Shown here piece after piece: positions 27,165 through 35,466 of a stretch of DNA of 64,000 nt (position 1 is the stretch's first letter; every line of letters starts with the position of its first letter). The position numbers were made by a program, and so were the translations under genes. The DNA comes from Desulfuromonadaceae bacterium (GTDB lineage Bacteria; Desulfobacterota; Desulfuromonadia; Geobacterales; Pseudopelobacteraceae): NCBI GenBank assembly GCA_028683855.1, contig JAQUHA010000002.1:105666-169665 (forward strand), given 5' to 3'. Under the pieces are notes generated by a model. The model was not told where the DNA came from, did not search any database, and worked only from the letters and a program-made list of their open reading frames with translations.

Positions 27165-28244
27165 TTACTCTTCTGCTGCCGGTTCGTCGCGCAACTCGTC
27201 TCTGATTTTTACAAACTGATCGTTGTTGTCAAAGAAAATTTTAAGCAGTTCCGGATCAAAGAACGGTAGCATACTGCCGGTCATAATCTCTCTGCTCTTT
27301 TCAATCGAGAAAGCTTTTTTATACGGGCGCTCGGATGTCAGGGCATCAAAGACATCCACAATTGAAACGATACGGGCAAAAATATTTACATCATTCCCTG
27401 ATAATCCAAGTGGATAACCGCTGCCGTCCCATTTTTCATGGTGCTGCATTGCTATAATCCTACCCGCCTCAAGCAGTGGGTAATGTTGTGCATCCTGCAG
27501 AATTTTACTTCCTATGACTGTGTGATCCTTCATTATCTCGAATTCATCATAATCAAGCTTACCCGGTTTCAGAAGAATCCTGTCAGGTATACCTATTTTA
27601 CCTACATCATGCAGTGGTGAAGCGTAACGTAGCAGTTCCGCCTCTTCATCAGGCAAACCTGCCAGTTTAGCCAAGAGGTGGGAGAGTGCGCTGATACGTC
27701 TGGTGTGCATTCCGGTTTCAAGATCACGAAACTCAGCCGCGACTCCAAGTCGCAGCGAAATTTCATATTCAGCCGCTTTTGACTGAGCCAATGCTTTCTG
27801 CAGTGCAGCAGTTTTCTTTATGACCTCTACTTCCAGAACTCTGTTCATATCTTTAGAGAGATCATTCAGCTTCTTGCTCCTGACGTGGTTCATCACTCTG
27901 AGTCGAAGCTCATCCGGATTGTACGGCTTTGCCATGAAATCATTGGCTCCCAGAGCCAGAGTTTTAACAACCTCGTCCTGATCGGCAGTTATGACAATTA
28001 CCGGTATTTCACGATAAATTTCACTCCGCTTAAGAGCAGCGAGGGTCTCAAAACCATTCATAACCGGCATTTCAAGGTCGAGCAGAACAGCATCAATATC
28101 CGGATTCTCTGTAAGAAGGCTTAGCGCTTCTCTCCCGTTACAGGCTTTTAAAAGCTGAATATCCAACTCTGCAAGCATGATGTCCAGCATCTCCAGATTC
28201 ATTGGAGCATCATCTACAGCAAGTATCCGTACTTCACTGTTCAT
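27165..28244 (-). CDS. Response regulator with HD-GYP c-di-GMP phosphodiesterase domain
   Basis: A 359-residue two-domain protein. The receiver has AVDDAP, Asp in VLLDLEMPVMNG and Lys in AKPY. The HD-GYP domain (about 165-345) has the metal-binding HDVGKIGIPD and the signature HHEKWDGSGYP, both intact, so c-di-GMP hydrolysis is expected. It is the last gene of a minus-strand operon and starts directly after the stop of the GGDEF regulator, with no intergenic base. A cyclase and a phosphodiesterase made from the same mRNA suggests a switch governed by two phosphorylation inputs. AAAGGTAAG precedes the ATG. Confidence 0.92.
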   Translation of the reverse strand: MNSEVRILAVDDAPMNLEMLDIMLAELDIQLLKACNGREALSLLTENPDIDAVLLDLEMPVMNGFETLAALKRSEIYREIPVIVITADQDEVVKTLALGANDFMAKPYNPDELRLRVMNHVRSKKLNDLSKDMNRVLEVEVIKKTAALQKALAQSKAAEYEISLRLGVAAEFRDLETGMHTRRISALSHLLAKLAGLPDEEAELLRYASPLHDVGKIGIPDRILLKPGKLDYDEFEIMKDHTVIGSKILQDAQHYPLLEAGRIIAMQHHEKWDGSGYPLGLSGNDVNIFARIVSIVDVFDALTSERPYKKAFSIEKSREIMTGSMLPFFDPELLKIFFDNNDQFVKIRDELRDEPAAEE

Positions 28245-29195
28245 TCAACTTACCTTTTGAAATTCAGAAACAACGCAGTTCCGCCCGGACTGTTTTGCCT
28301 GATACAGGCATATATCCGCACGTTGAATAAGATCAGCGGCTGTTACTCTGACAGAGTGTGAATGCGGTGTAAGGGTGACAGTTCCGAAGCTGGCTGTAAC
28401 TTTAAGAGAAGAAAGCTCATCTCCTTTTGGAGTAAAAGCGATTTTCCCTCTCATTCTCTCAGCAACTATAACGCACCCTTCGGCATCAGTTTCGGGTAGA
28501 GCAATGACAAACTCCTCTCCGCCATAGCGGGCAACCCAGTCAATTTGTCGTCTTATTGAGTGGACTATGTTTTGTACGGACCGTTTTAGAACTTCATCAC
28601 CCGCCTGGTGGCCATAATTGTCGTTAACCTTTTTGAAATGGTCAAGATCACACATGATAAGCGAGAGATTATGCTGATAACGATAAGCGCGCTCAATTTC
28701 ATGCTCAAGTTGCTGGTCGAGATAGCCTCTGTTGAAAGCACCGGTCAGCTTGTCGCGTATTGAAATGTTGCGAATTTCTGTGAGGCTCTGCTTAAGAGAG
28801 CTTTCGAGGTCTAGTATGCGGCGGCACCCTTGAAGCCGTACCCGGAGCTCTGCAGGATTGATCGGTTTTACAATGTAATCGTCTGCTCCTGCTTCCAGCC
28901 CTTCAATAAGTGCTTCGGGTGAATTTTTTGATGTTAGCAGAATGATAAATGTGTATCGGTCGCTTGAACGCTCACGGATTGCACGGCAGAGCGCGGTGCC
29001 GTCCATCTCAGGCATCAGCCAGTCAGTTATTACAATCGGAAAATAGTTTGAGGAGAAAAGTCTAAGAGCCTCCAGACCGTTGCTGGCTGAAACAAACGGG
29101 TATCCGTTATGTTCCAGATGAAGCTCCAGAATAGAGCGCGAGACCGGATCATCCTCTACGATGAGAATCAGCGGTTTTTCTTCCGAAACAGTCAT
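28245..29195 (-). CDS. Response regulator diguanylate cyclase (PleD/WspR-like)
   Basis: A 316-residue protein with a receiver (VEDDPVS, Asp in VITDWLMPEMDG, Lys in VKPI) and a C-terminal GGDEF domain. The active-site signature is ARYGGEEFVIA and the inhibitory RxxD site (RQID) sits five residues before it, so it should be an active, product-inhibited cyclase making c-di-GMP from two GTP. Its start overlaps the stop of the dehydrogenase gene by 4 bp, and the HD-GYP regulator follows directly. Phosphorylation by an unlinked kinase would trigger dimerisation and activity. Confidence 0.93.
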   Translation of the reverse strand: MTVSEEKPLILIVEDDPVSRSILELHLEHNGYPFVSASNGLEALRLFSSNYFPIVITDWLMPEMDGTALCRAIRERSSDRYTFIILLTSKNSPEALIEGLEAGADDYIVKPINPAELRVRLQGCRRILDLESSLKQSLTEIRNISIRDKLTGAFNRGYLDQQLEHEIERAYRYQHNLSLIMCDLDHFKKVNDNYGHQAGDEVLKRSVQNIVHSIRRQIDWVARYGGEEFVIALPETDAEGCVIVAERMRGKIAFTPKGDELSSLKVTASFGTVTLTPHSHSVRVTAADLIQRADICLYQAKQSGRNCVVSEFQKVS

Positions 29196-30646
29196 ATACC
29201 GCCCAGACAGAGATATTTTATTTCAAGAAACTCTTCAATTCCGTAATGCGACCCTTCGCGACCTATACCGGACTCTTTCATGCCGCCGAAAGGTGCAACT
29301 TCCGTTGATATCAGGCCGGTGTTTATACCTACCATTCCGTACTCCAGAGCCTCTGCAACGCGCCATACACGACTTACATCACGACTGTAGAAGTATGAAG
29401 CAAGACCGAACTCCGTATCGTTAGCCATCTGCAGAGCTTCTGCCTCAGTCTCAAATCTGAACAGTGGGGCAAGCGGTCCGAACGTCTCTTCCCTGGCTAC
29501 CAGCATATCTGGAGTTACTTCACCCAGTATGGTCGGTTCAAAAAAGGAGCCTCCAAGTTTATGACGTTTGCCGCCGGCCAGTATTTTTGCCCCTTTTGCA
29601 ACTGCATCGGCAATATGCTCCTCAATTTTCTCTACAGCTGACATATTGATAAGCGGCCCCTGCTCGAAATCACCTTTAAGCCCGTCTCCTATTTTCATTG
29701 CTGAAACTGCAGTCTGAAGCTTTGCTGTAAACTGTTCGTAAACTCCAGACTGTACCAGCAGACGGTTTGTGCAGACACAGGTCTGGCCGGTATTACGGAA
29801 CTTTGAAGCCATAGCGCCTGAAACTGCAGCATCAAGATCGGCATCATCAAAAACTATTAAGGGGGCGTTGCCACCTAGTTCGAGTGAAACCTTTTTTACC
29901 GTTGCTGCACATTGAGCCATAAGCTCTTTACCTATTTCGGTTGATCCTGTGAAGGTCAGTTTTCGCACAATCGGGTTGGCGGTCATTTCATTGCCAATAG
30001 CGCCTGCAGAGCCGGTAATAACGCTGAATACACCAGGTGGAATCCCCGCTCTTTCACCAAGTTCCGCGAGTGCCAGTGCCGAAAGAGGGGTGGCGCTGGC
30101 AGGTTTGACAACCATCGTGCATCCTGCGGCGAGAGCCGGACCAGCTTTGCGTGTTATCATGGCTGATGGAAAATTCCAGGGTGTAATTGCCGCACATACA
30201 CCAATCGGCTCTTTTATTACAACAATTCTTTTATCAGACGTATGTCCGGGGATCGTGTCACCGTAAATACGTTTCCCCTCTTCGGCAAACCACTCAATGA
30301 AGGATGCGGCATAAGCAATCTCTCCCTTTGCTTCAGCTAAAGGTTTCCCCTGCTCGGCAGTCATTATGATGCCGAGATCATTCTGGTTTGCCATTATCAG
30401 ATCAAACCAGCGCCTCAGGATTACGGAACGCTCCTTAGCACTTTTCCGCTTCCATGCGGGAAGTGCAGCATCAGCGGCGGTAATAGCGCGACGTACCGCA
30501 TCTGCTCCCATCTTTGGGACTGTCCCTATAACTTCACCGGTCGCTGGATTAGTCACGGATATGGTTTCATTGCTGTCAGAATCGCACCACCTGCCATCAA
30601 TATAACAGCTCTGTTTAAGAAGTGTCCGGTCATTCAGGGGGAGCAT
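29192..30646 (-). CDS. gabD: NAD(P)-dependent succinate-semialdehyde dehydrogenase
   Basis: A 484-residue aldehyde dehydrogenase of full family length. The cofactor fold shows TPWNFPSAM and FTGSTEIGK, the general base Glu is in LELGGNAP, and the catalytic Cys is in NTGQTCVCTNR; the C-terminal GGMKESGIGREGS is typical of GabD. It oxidises succinate semialdehyde to succinate in the cytoplasm, in 4-aminobutyrate or related degradation. RBS GGAGG lies ahead of the ATG. It is the first gene of an operon that continues into a diguanylate cyclase and an HD-GYP protein, an odd pairing of carbon metabolism with second-messenger control. No GABA aminotransferase is nearby. Confidence 0.9.
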   Translation of the reverse strand: MLPLNDRTLLKQSCYIDGRWCDSDSNETISVTNPATGEVIGTVPKMGADAVRRAITAADAALPAWKRKSAKERSVILRRWFDLIMANQNDLGIIMTAEQGKPLAEAKGEIAYAASFIEWFAEEGKRIYGDTIPGHTSDKRIVVIKEPIGVCAAITPWNFPSAMITRKAGPALAAGCTMVVKPASATPLSALALAELGERAGIPPGVFSVITGSAGAIGNEMTANPIVRKLTFTGSTEIGKELMAQCAATVKKVSLELGGNAPLIVFDDADLDAAVSGAMASKFRNTGQTCVCTNRLLVQSGVYEQFTAKLQTAVSAMKIGDGLKGDFEQGPLINMSAVEKIEEHIADAVAKGAKILAGGKRHKLGGSFFEPTILGEVTPDMLVAREETFGPLAPLFRFETEAEALQMANDTEFGLASYFYSRDVSRVWRVAEALEYGMVGINTGLISTEVAPFGGMKESGIGREGSHYGIEEFLEIKYLCLGGI

Positions 30647-30677
30647 AAATTTTCCTCCGTCTATCGAATATTATTTT

Positions 30678-30707
30678 AAAAGGCTGCCCGAACTCGAGAA
30701 GCCTTTT
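30678..30707 (-). terminator. Possible terminator after the small membrane protein gene
   Basis: AAAAGGCT (30678-30685) pairs with AGCCTTTT (30700-30707) around a 14-base loop, with A/T-rich flanks. It is a moderate hairpin lying between the small membrane gene and gabD. Confidence 0.5.
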
Positions 30708-30734
30708 ATATTTTACCGTGAAGTGTCTGCAAAA

Positions 30735-30941
30735 TCAGTGTCTTTTACTGAAATCACGGAAAGAACCTTTGGTTGTGGGTGGTAATGGTCTTTTGGGTGC
30801 GGTGGCATCCCATATTATTTTTGAGAGACTCCGTTCAATAGGTGACATCGTTATAGCGAGTAAAAAAAGAGCCAAAAATGCAAGAGCAAAAATCAAAAGC
30901 ATACCGGCTGAGATGAGGATTGCCTCCAGAATAACTGGCAT
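30735..30941 (-). CDS. Small membrane protein of unknown function
   Basis: A 68-residue protein with one long hydrophobic stretch (about 5-32, AILISAGMLLIFALAFLALF) followed by a basic, proline-containing tail of about 35 residues. The start is supported by ACGGAG placed 5 bases before the ATG, which overlapping frames lack. It probably spans the inner membrane once with the tail in the cytoplasm. It is not in a tight operon; gabD starts about 90 bp downstream on the same strand. I do not recognise the family. Confidence 0.6.
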   Translation of the reverse strand: MPVILEAILISAGMLLIFALAFLALFLLAITMSPIERSLSKIIWDATAPKRPLPPTTKGSFRDFSKRH

Positions 30942-31003
30942 ATTAGCTCCGTAAGACGGTAGTTGTATCTGAACTCTTTCAAGTATACACGATGGCTATG
31001 AAA

Positions 31004-31031
31004 TTGAAAGTGTTCAATACGCGGCTATAGA
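31004..31031 (+). promoter_or_regulatory. Possible sigma-70 promoter ahead of resB
   Basis: TTGAAA (31004-31009) and TATAGA (31026-31031) are separated by 16 bp, about 120 bp before the resB ATG. It is a weak match. A run of nine A residues and a T-run near 31061-31081 lie in the leader. Confidence 0.35.
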
Positions 31032-31151
31032 TTATAAATCGGTATAGCAAAGCTACGAGTAAAAAAAAAGATGCTTTTTTATTAGAATTTGAGGTATTGT
31101 TCCAAAAATTAATGAAAAGCGTTCCCGTCACAACGCAAATTTTGATTCTGT

Positions 31152-32531
31152 ATGGAGACTACCAAATTGGCAACTACTGAAAAAAGTTTCGTAACAAACG
31201 TCTGGGATTTTTTCTGTTCGCTCAAACTTACACTTTTTCTTCTGATCTCACTCGCACTAACATCCATAATAGGAACAGTTCTGCCGCAGGGTTCCCTGCC
31301 GTCTGAATATGTAGCTCAGATAAGTGCGGCAAAACTGCAGATATACACCAAGCTCGGTTTCTTTGATATGTATCACTCATGGTGGTTTATTGCCCTTCTA
31401 TACATTTTCAGCCTTAATCTCATCTGCTGCTCGATAAAACGGCTTCCGCACGTATTCAAATTCATCAGCGAACCCACACTTGTTCTTGGGGAGGGGATGA
31501 GAAACTCATTCTCCCTGAAAAAAGAGATTTCATTCACCGGGTCGATTGAAAAGGCAAAGGAACGTCTTGTCGAGTTTCTCGGTAAAGAGTTCTCGTCACC
31601 GATAGTAACCGAGCATAACGGTGAGCTTCACCTTTTCGCTCAGAAAACAGCCTGGTGCAGACTTGGCGTCTATGTTGTTCACTTGAGTATCCTTGTTATC
31701 TTTGTAGGTGCTATAATCGGATCTCTTGCCGGATACAAGGGGTACGTTTCAATTGTAGAGGGGACAAGCGTCAATTCTATCGAAAAACAGAATGGACAGC
31801 GGTTGCCGCTCGGTTTTGAAGTCCTCTGCGAAAACTTCAATGTCGAATTTTACTCCACAGGTGCTCCAAAAGAGTTTAGAAGCATTCTGACAATTCTGGA
31901 GAACGGCGTACCGGTTCCTGAATATTCCAAGGTTAAGGTCATAGTAAATGAACCGCTTACCTATAAAGGGATAACATTTTATCAATCAAGTTATGGTCAG
32001 GCTAACGAGGGGAGCGAACACTTCGTTACGGTTGTGGAGCGAAACGGCGGGGCAACAGAAAAAATTGCCACACGTGAAGGGGTGGTTGTTACATTGAAAA
32101 ATGGCACAACCTTAAAACTGCTTGAGACAACAGAGGAAGTTCGGCAGTTTGCTCCAGGGTTTTCTGGCCCTGCGGCTCGTATAGAGGTGACCGAAAAGGG
32201 ATCAACTCCTAAAACATTCATCGTATTCAAAAATTTTCCGGAAGTTAATGCACAACGCGGTGATGCTCTTATCTTTGGGTATGAAGGGTCAAACGCCAGA
32301 CAGTATACCGGCTTGCAGGTAGCCAAAGATCCTGGAGTATGGGTCGTCTGGCTTGGCTGTACATTGATGGTTCTGGGGATTGGAATTGCCTTCTTCATGT
32401 CACACAAGCGGGTCTGGGTTGTTATAACAAAAGGGCAGGCTAGAATTTATGGCAATGCCAGTAAAAATCAGGCTGCTTTTCAGATGCAGTTTGAGGAGAT
32501 CTCGGATAAATTCAAGGAAATTAAAATATAA
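31152..32531 (+). CDS. resB: ResB-like system II cytochrome c biogenesis protein
   Basis: A 459-residue membrane protein with three N-terminal transmembrane helices (about 24-42, 72-92, 172-193), a large periplasmic beta-rich domain (about 195-395) and a last helix near 397-416. LTLFLLISLALTSIIGTVLPQG at the start and the GITFYQSSYGQ segment are characteristic of ResB/Ccs1. With CcsA it forms the heme delivery and ligation complex that attaches heme to CXXCH motifs outside the inner membrane. It is the first gene of a run leading into multiheme cytochromes, so it may be a dedicated maturation unit. No clear RBS precedes the ATG. Confidence 0.92.
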   Translation: METTKLATTEKSFVTNVWDFFCSLKLTLFLLISLALTSIIGTVLPQGSLPSEYVAQISAAKLQIYTKLGFFDMYHSWWFIALLYIFSLNLICCSIKRLPHVFKFISEPTLVLGEGMRNSFSLKKEISFTGSIEKAKERLVEFLGKEFSSPIVTEHNGELHLFAQKTAWCRLGVYVVHLSILVIFVGAIIGSLAGYKGYVSIVEGTSVNSIEKQNGQRLPLGFEVLCENFNVEFYSTGAPKEFRSILTILENGVPVPEYSKVKVIVNEPLTYKGITFYQSSYGQANEGSEHFVTVVERNGGATEKIATREGVVVTLKNGTTLKLLETTEEVRQFAPGFSGPAARIEVTEKGSTPKTFIVFKNFPEVNAQRGDALIFGYEGSNARQYTGLQVAKDPGVWVVWLGCTLMVLGIGIAFFMSHKRVWVVITKGQARIYGNASKNQAAFQMQFEEISDKFKEIKI

Positions 32532-32548
32532 CGGAGGCTTCACCTTTT

Positions 32549-33397
32549 ATGACGAGTTCTATGCTTTTTAACGTCACAACATTTACATATCTTATTTCAA
32601 TGCTTGTATTTTTTGCCTTTCTTGCGGGTAAAAACAAGGCAATATCTTCCGTTGCCAGTTACATTGCATACGCCGGACTTTTTATTCAGGCTGTCGCAAT
32701 AGCTCTGCGCTGGAAAGAGTCCTACGATATGGGTGTCGGTCATGCGCCTATGTCCAACCTGTACGAATCGATAGTTTTCTTTTCATGGACTATTGTATTG
32801 ATTTTTACTTTCATAAATCTTAAATACAAATACTCAGTCATCGGGGCGTTTGTCATGCCTTTTGCTCTTCTTGGAATGGCGTGGGCACAGCTTGGGATGA
32901 ATACCGGCATTGAACCGCTGGTTCCGGCGCTTCAGAGCAACTGGCTGCTGTATCACGTTATAACCTGTTTTCTGGGGTATGCAGCTTTTGCCGTAGCCTG
33001 TGGAATTTCAATAATGTACCTTATTAAAACCGCAGTTGAAGGAAAAGATTCGTCAGCATCTGCAGGCGGGCTGATTTCTCTTTTCCCACCACTAAGAGTT
33101 CTGGACGATCTTAACTATCGTGCAATAATGATCGGTTTTCCGCTTTTGACTCTTGGTATCATAACTGGAGCCGCCTGGGCAAATTATGCTTGGGGCACTT
33201 ATTGGAGTTGGGATCCAAAAGAGACATGGTCGCTTATCGTCTGGTTTGTTTACGCAGCTTTTCTTCACGCCCGCATCACAAAGGGGTGGGTTGGTAAAAG
33301 GGCTGCATGGCTTTCCGTGATCGGTTTTGCCGCTACAATATTCTGTTATCTGGGTGTAAATCTCTTTCTCTCTGGTCTGCATAGTTACGGCGGCTAA
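32549..33397 (+). CDS. ccsA: CcsA/ResC-like cytochrome c biogenesis heme handling protein
   Basis: A 282-residue integral membrane protein with about eight transmembrane helices. The tryptophan-rich heme-handling signature is intact in GTYWSWDPKETWSL (about residue 222), and conserved His residues occur in the flanking loops (for example YHVITC, FLHARI). It transports heme across the membrane and presents it to ResB for ligation. It follows resB by 17 bp, with ACGGAGG before the ATG, and precedes two multiheme cytochrome genes. The length is normal for the stand-alone CcsA type. Confidence 0.92.
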   Translation: MTSSMLFNVTTFTYLISMLVFFAFLAGKNKAISSVASYIAYAGLFIQAVAIALRWKESYDMGVGHAPMSNLYESIVFFSWTIVLIFTFINLKYKYSVIGAFVMPFALLGMAWAQLGMNTGIEPLVPALQSNWLLYHVITCFLGYAAFAVACGISIMYLIKTAVEGKDSSASAGGLISLFPPLRVLDDLNYRAIMIGFPLLTLGIITGAAWANYAWGTYWSWDPKETWSLIVWFVYAAFLHARITKGWVGKRAAWLSVIGFAATIFCYLGVNLFLSGLHSYGG

Positions 33398-33418
33398 AAG
33401 ATGTAAGGTTGGTTTTGC

Positions 33419-34438
33419 GTGAAATCACTCCCCCAAAAAATTATATTTTTTGCACTAGCCACTCTCATGGGGAGTGCTGCAGTCGTTCTGCTTCTCAACG
33501 AGTGCCCTGCAGAGGCAGCGGGTAAGGAAAATTGTGGTTGCCATCCACATAAAGCAGAAAAAACATTTATTCATCAGCCGGTTAAAGACGGTGATTGTAA
33601 TTTATGCCATAAACCATCCGGCGAAAAACATCCGAAAGTAAAAGCGGAAGCTTTTTTACTTACAGATAGTGGTAAAGGCGGCTTGTGTGCCGAGTGCCAT
33701 GAACGGAAAGATACAAAGAAGTATGTTCATTCACCAGTTGCGGCTGGAGACTGCACTGATTGCCATGACCCACATCAGAGTGAAAATAAATATCAGCTAA
33801 AAGAGTCAGCATCCGAACTCTGTTATCAGTGCCACGACAAAAACAAGTTTGTTAGAACATTTCCTCACAAGCCTATTGCAGAGGGAAAGTGTCTTGGATG
33901 TCACGATCCGCATCAGTCAGACCATAAATATATGTTAAAAGAGGAGGGCGTAAACCTCTGTATGACTTGCCATGACAAGTCGGAATTCAGCGGTAAATCG
34001 ATCCATTCACCTGTTGCTTCCGGTAGTTGTGATTCCTGTCACGCAACGCACGGGACAGGGATACACCATCTCTTGAAACAGGTTGCACCGGCTGAAATGT
34101 ATCAATCTTTCAACAAAGAAAACTTTGCTCTATGTTTTGCCTGCCATAGTGACACACTGGCGGATAGCTGGCGTACAGATTTGGAGACAAACTTCCGTAA
34201 CGGTATGTACAATCTTCACTACCTGCACGTTAATAAATCACATAAAGGGCGTTCGTGTAAAGTATGTCACGATCCTCACGTAGCAGCTCAACCTCGTCTG
34301 ATATCAGATAAAGTAGCTGGCTTTGGTCGTTGGAGAATCCCGATCAGATACACCAAAACCGATGTTGGCGGAACCTGCGTTGTAGGTTGCCATAAACCAA
34401 AATCGTATGACCGAATCAACCCGATTGAAAATCCATAG
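33419..34438 (+). CDS. Periplasmic multiheme cytochrome c, 9-11 hemes
   Basis: A 339-residue exported protein (N-terminal hydrophobic segment about 8-30) starting with GTG at 33419. Nine canonical CXXCH motifs are readable (CNLCH, CAECH, CTDCH, CYQCH, CLGCH, CMTCH, CDSCH, CFACH, CKVCH). In addition there is a CX3CH (CVVGCH) near the C-terminus and a CXCH (CGCH) near the mature N-terminus. The repeated pattern HxPVxxGxCxxCHDPH is that of the doubled-CXXCH family. It should carry electrons across the periplasm. It lies 22 bp after ccsA and 6 bp before an octaheme gene, so they form one operon. How many of the odd motifs bind heme is open. Confidence 0.93.
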   Translation: MKSLPQKIIFFALATLMGSAAVVLLLNECPAEAAGKENCGCHPHKAEKTFIHQPVKDGDCNLCHKPSGEKHPKVKAEAFLLTDSGKGGLCAECHERKDTKKYVHSPVAAGDCTDCHDPHQSENKYQLKESASELCYQCHDKNKFVRTFPHKPIAEGKCLGCHDPHQSDHKYMLKEEGVNLCMTCHDKSEFSGKSIHSPVASGSCDSCHATHGTGIHHLLKQVAPAEMYQSFNKENFALCFACHSDTLADSWRTDLETNFRNGMYNLHYLHVNKSHKGRSCKVCHDPHVAAQPRLISDKVAGFGRWRIPIRYTKTDVGGTCVVGCHKPKSYDRINPIENP

Positions 34439-34444
34439 GGAGTT

Positions 34445-35437
34445 ATGATTTTGAAACGTCTCTGCATATACATTTCACTCTTGACTACGGCTTACGCTTC
34501 GGTAGCCTTTGGTGCAATGGAGTTCATATATCCGTCGCCAAACGCTGTTGTTACTTCTTCGGGACATTTTATATTCAAGCTTAACAGTACAGAACTCACA
34601 TCAATAAGAATAACGCATAACGGTCTTGCAGGAGATCCGGTGGAGGTCGGTTCACCTGAATACCGCAAACTTTTTCAGGATATGTTTATCGCTCAGTCAT
34701 TATGGGATACAGGTGTAAATAAACTTGCTGTTGAGCTTTTTAATGGCGTTCAGAAAATAGAATCTGCAGAAATGTCTGTTTATTACGCCCCTGGTAATAA
34801 TAGTCGTAAAGTGCCTCCCGAATATCTTCCTATTCTTATGCATACAGAAGAGAAAGAGCGTCTCTGTTTATCCTGTCACAATATGAATCCAACCCCCGGA
34901 CAGATGAACAGCAGTGTTGAAAAAAATAATCCATGCTTTATCTGCCACAAAAAAATGCTGGCGGTTAAATATGTTCATGGGCCGGCGGGAACTTATTCAT
35001 GTGGATATTGTCATGCGAGCAAAGGGTCGCCGAAGCACTCTGTTCCTAAACGCGGTTCTGACCTCTGCTATGAATGCCATTCTGATATGGCGGTTCAGAT
35101 AAAGAAGAAGAAATTTATACATGGTCCGGTTGAGGCGGGGATGTGCGAATCGTGCCATGATTCGCACGGAACTCAGAATGAATCTCAGCTGCTTATGGCT
35201 ACAAATGATCTCTGTCTCTCCTGCCATGAACATATATCTAAACAGAAACACGTAGTTACAGTTTCAGGTGGACAGGGACACCCATTAAGTGGCAAAGATG
35301 ATCCATCTAAAAAGGCTAGCGGCAGAAAAATGAGCTGTATATCCTGTCATAATCCGCATGGCTCTGATGTCAGATACTTCTTTGTAAATAACGCCGAAAG
35401 TCGTATGAATCTCTGTCAGATGTGTCACAACAAATAA
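34445..35437 (+). CDS. Octaheme c-type cytochrome with N-terminal beta-sandwich-like domain
   Basis: A 330-residue exported protein with a signal peptide (about 1-23, ending VAFGA). Residues 25-125 form a beta-rich domain without hemes, beginning MEFIYPSPNAVV, like an Ig-type or binding domain. The rest carries eight CXXCH motifs (CLSCH, CFICH, CGYCH, CYECH, CESCH, CLSCH, CISCH, CQMCH) with HGPVEAGMCESCHDSHG-type doubled-CXXCH spacing. TAGGGAG stands before the ATG. It is probably a periplasmic or outer-membrane-linked electron carrier working with the preceding multiheme protein. No lipobox is seen. Confidence 0.92.
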   Translation: MILKRLCIYISLLTTAYASVAFGAMEFIYPSPNAVVTSSGHFIFKLNSTELTSIRITHNGLAGDPVEVGSPEYRKLFQDMFIAQSLWDTGVNKLAVELFNGVQKIESAEMSVYYAPGNNSRKVPPEYLPILMHTEEKERLCLSCHNMNPTPGQMNSSVEKNNPCFICHKKMLAVKYVHGPAGTYSCGYCHASKGSPKHSVPKRGSDLCYECHSDMAVQIKKKKFIHGPVEAGMCESCHDSHGTQNESQLLMATNDLCLSCHEHISKQKHVVTVSGGQGHPLSGKDDPSKKASGRKMSCISCHNPHGSDVRYFFVNNAESRMNLCQMCHNK

Positions 35438-35466
35438 CCAATTTATATTAAGGAGAACCTATAAGG

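Noticed and set aside
30718..30954. Plus-strand 78-codon frame opposite the small membrane protein
   Set aside because: It has no RBS, whereas the minus-strand frame has ACGGAG at the right distance and a coherent membrane helix.
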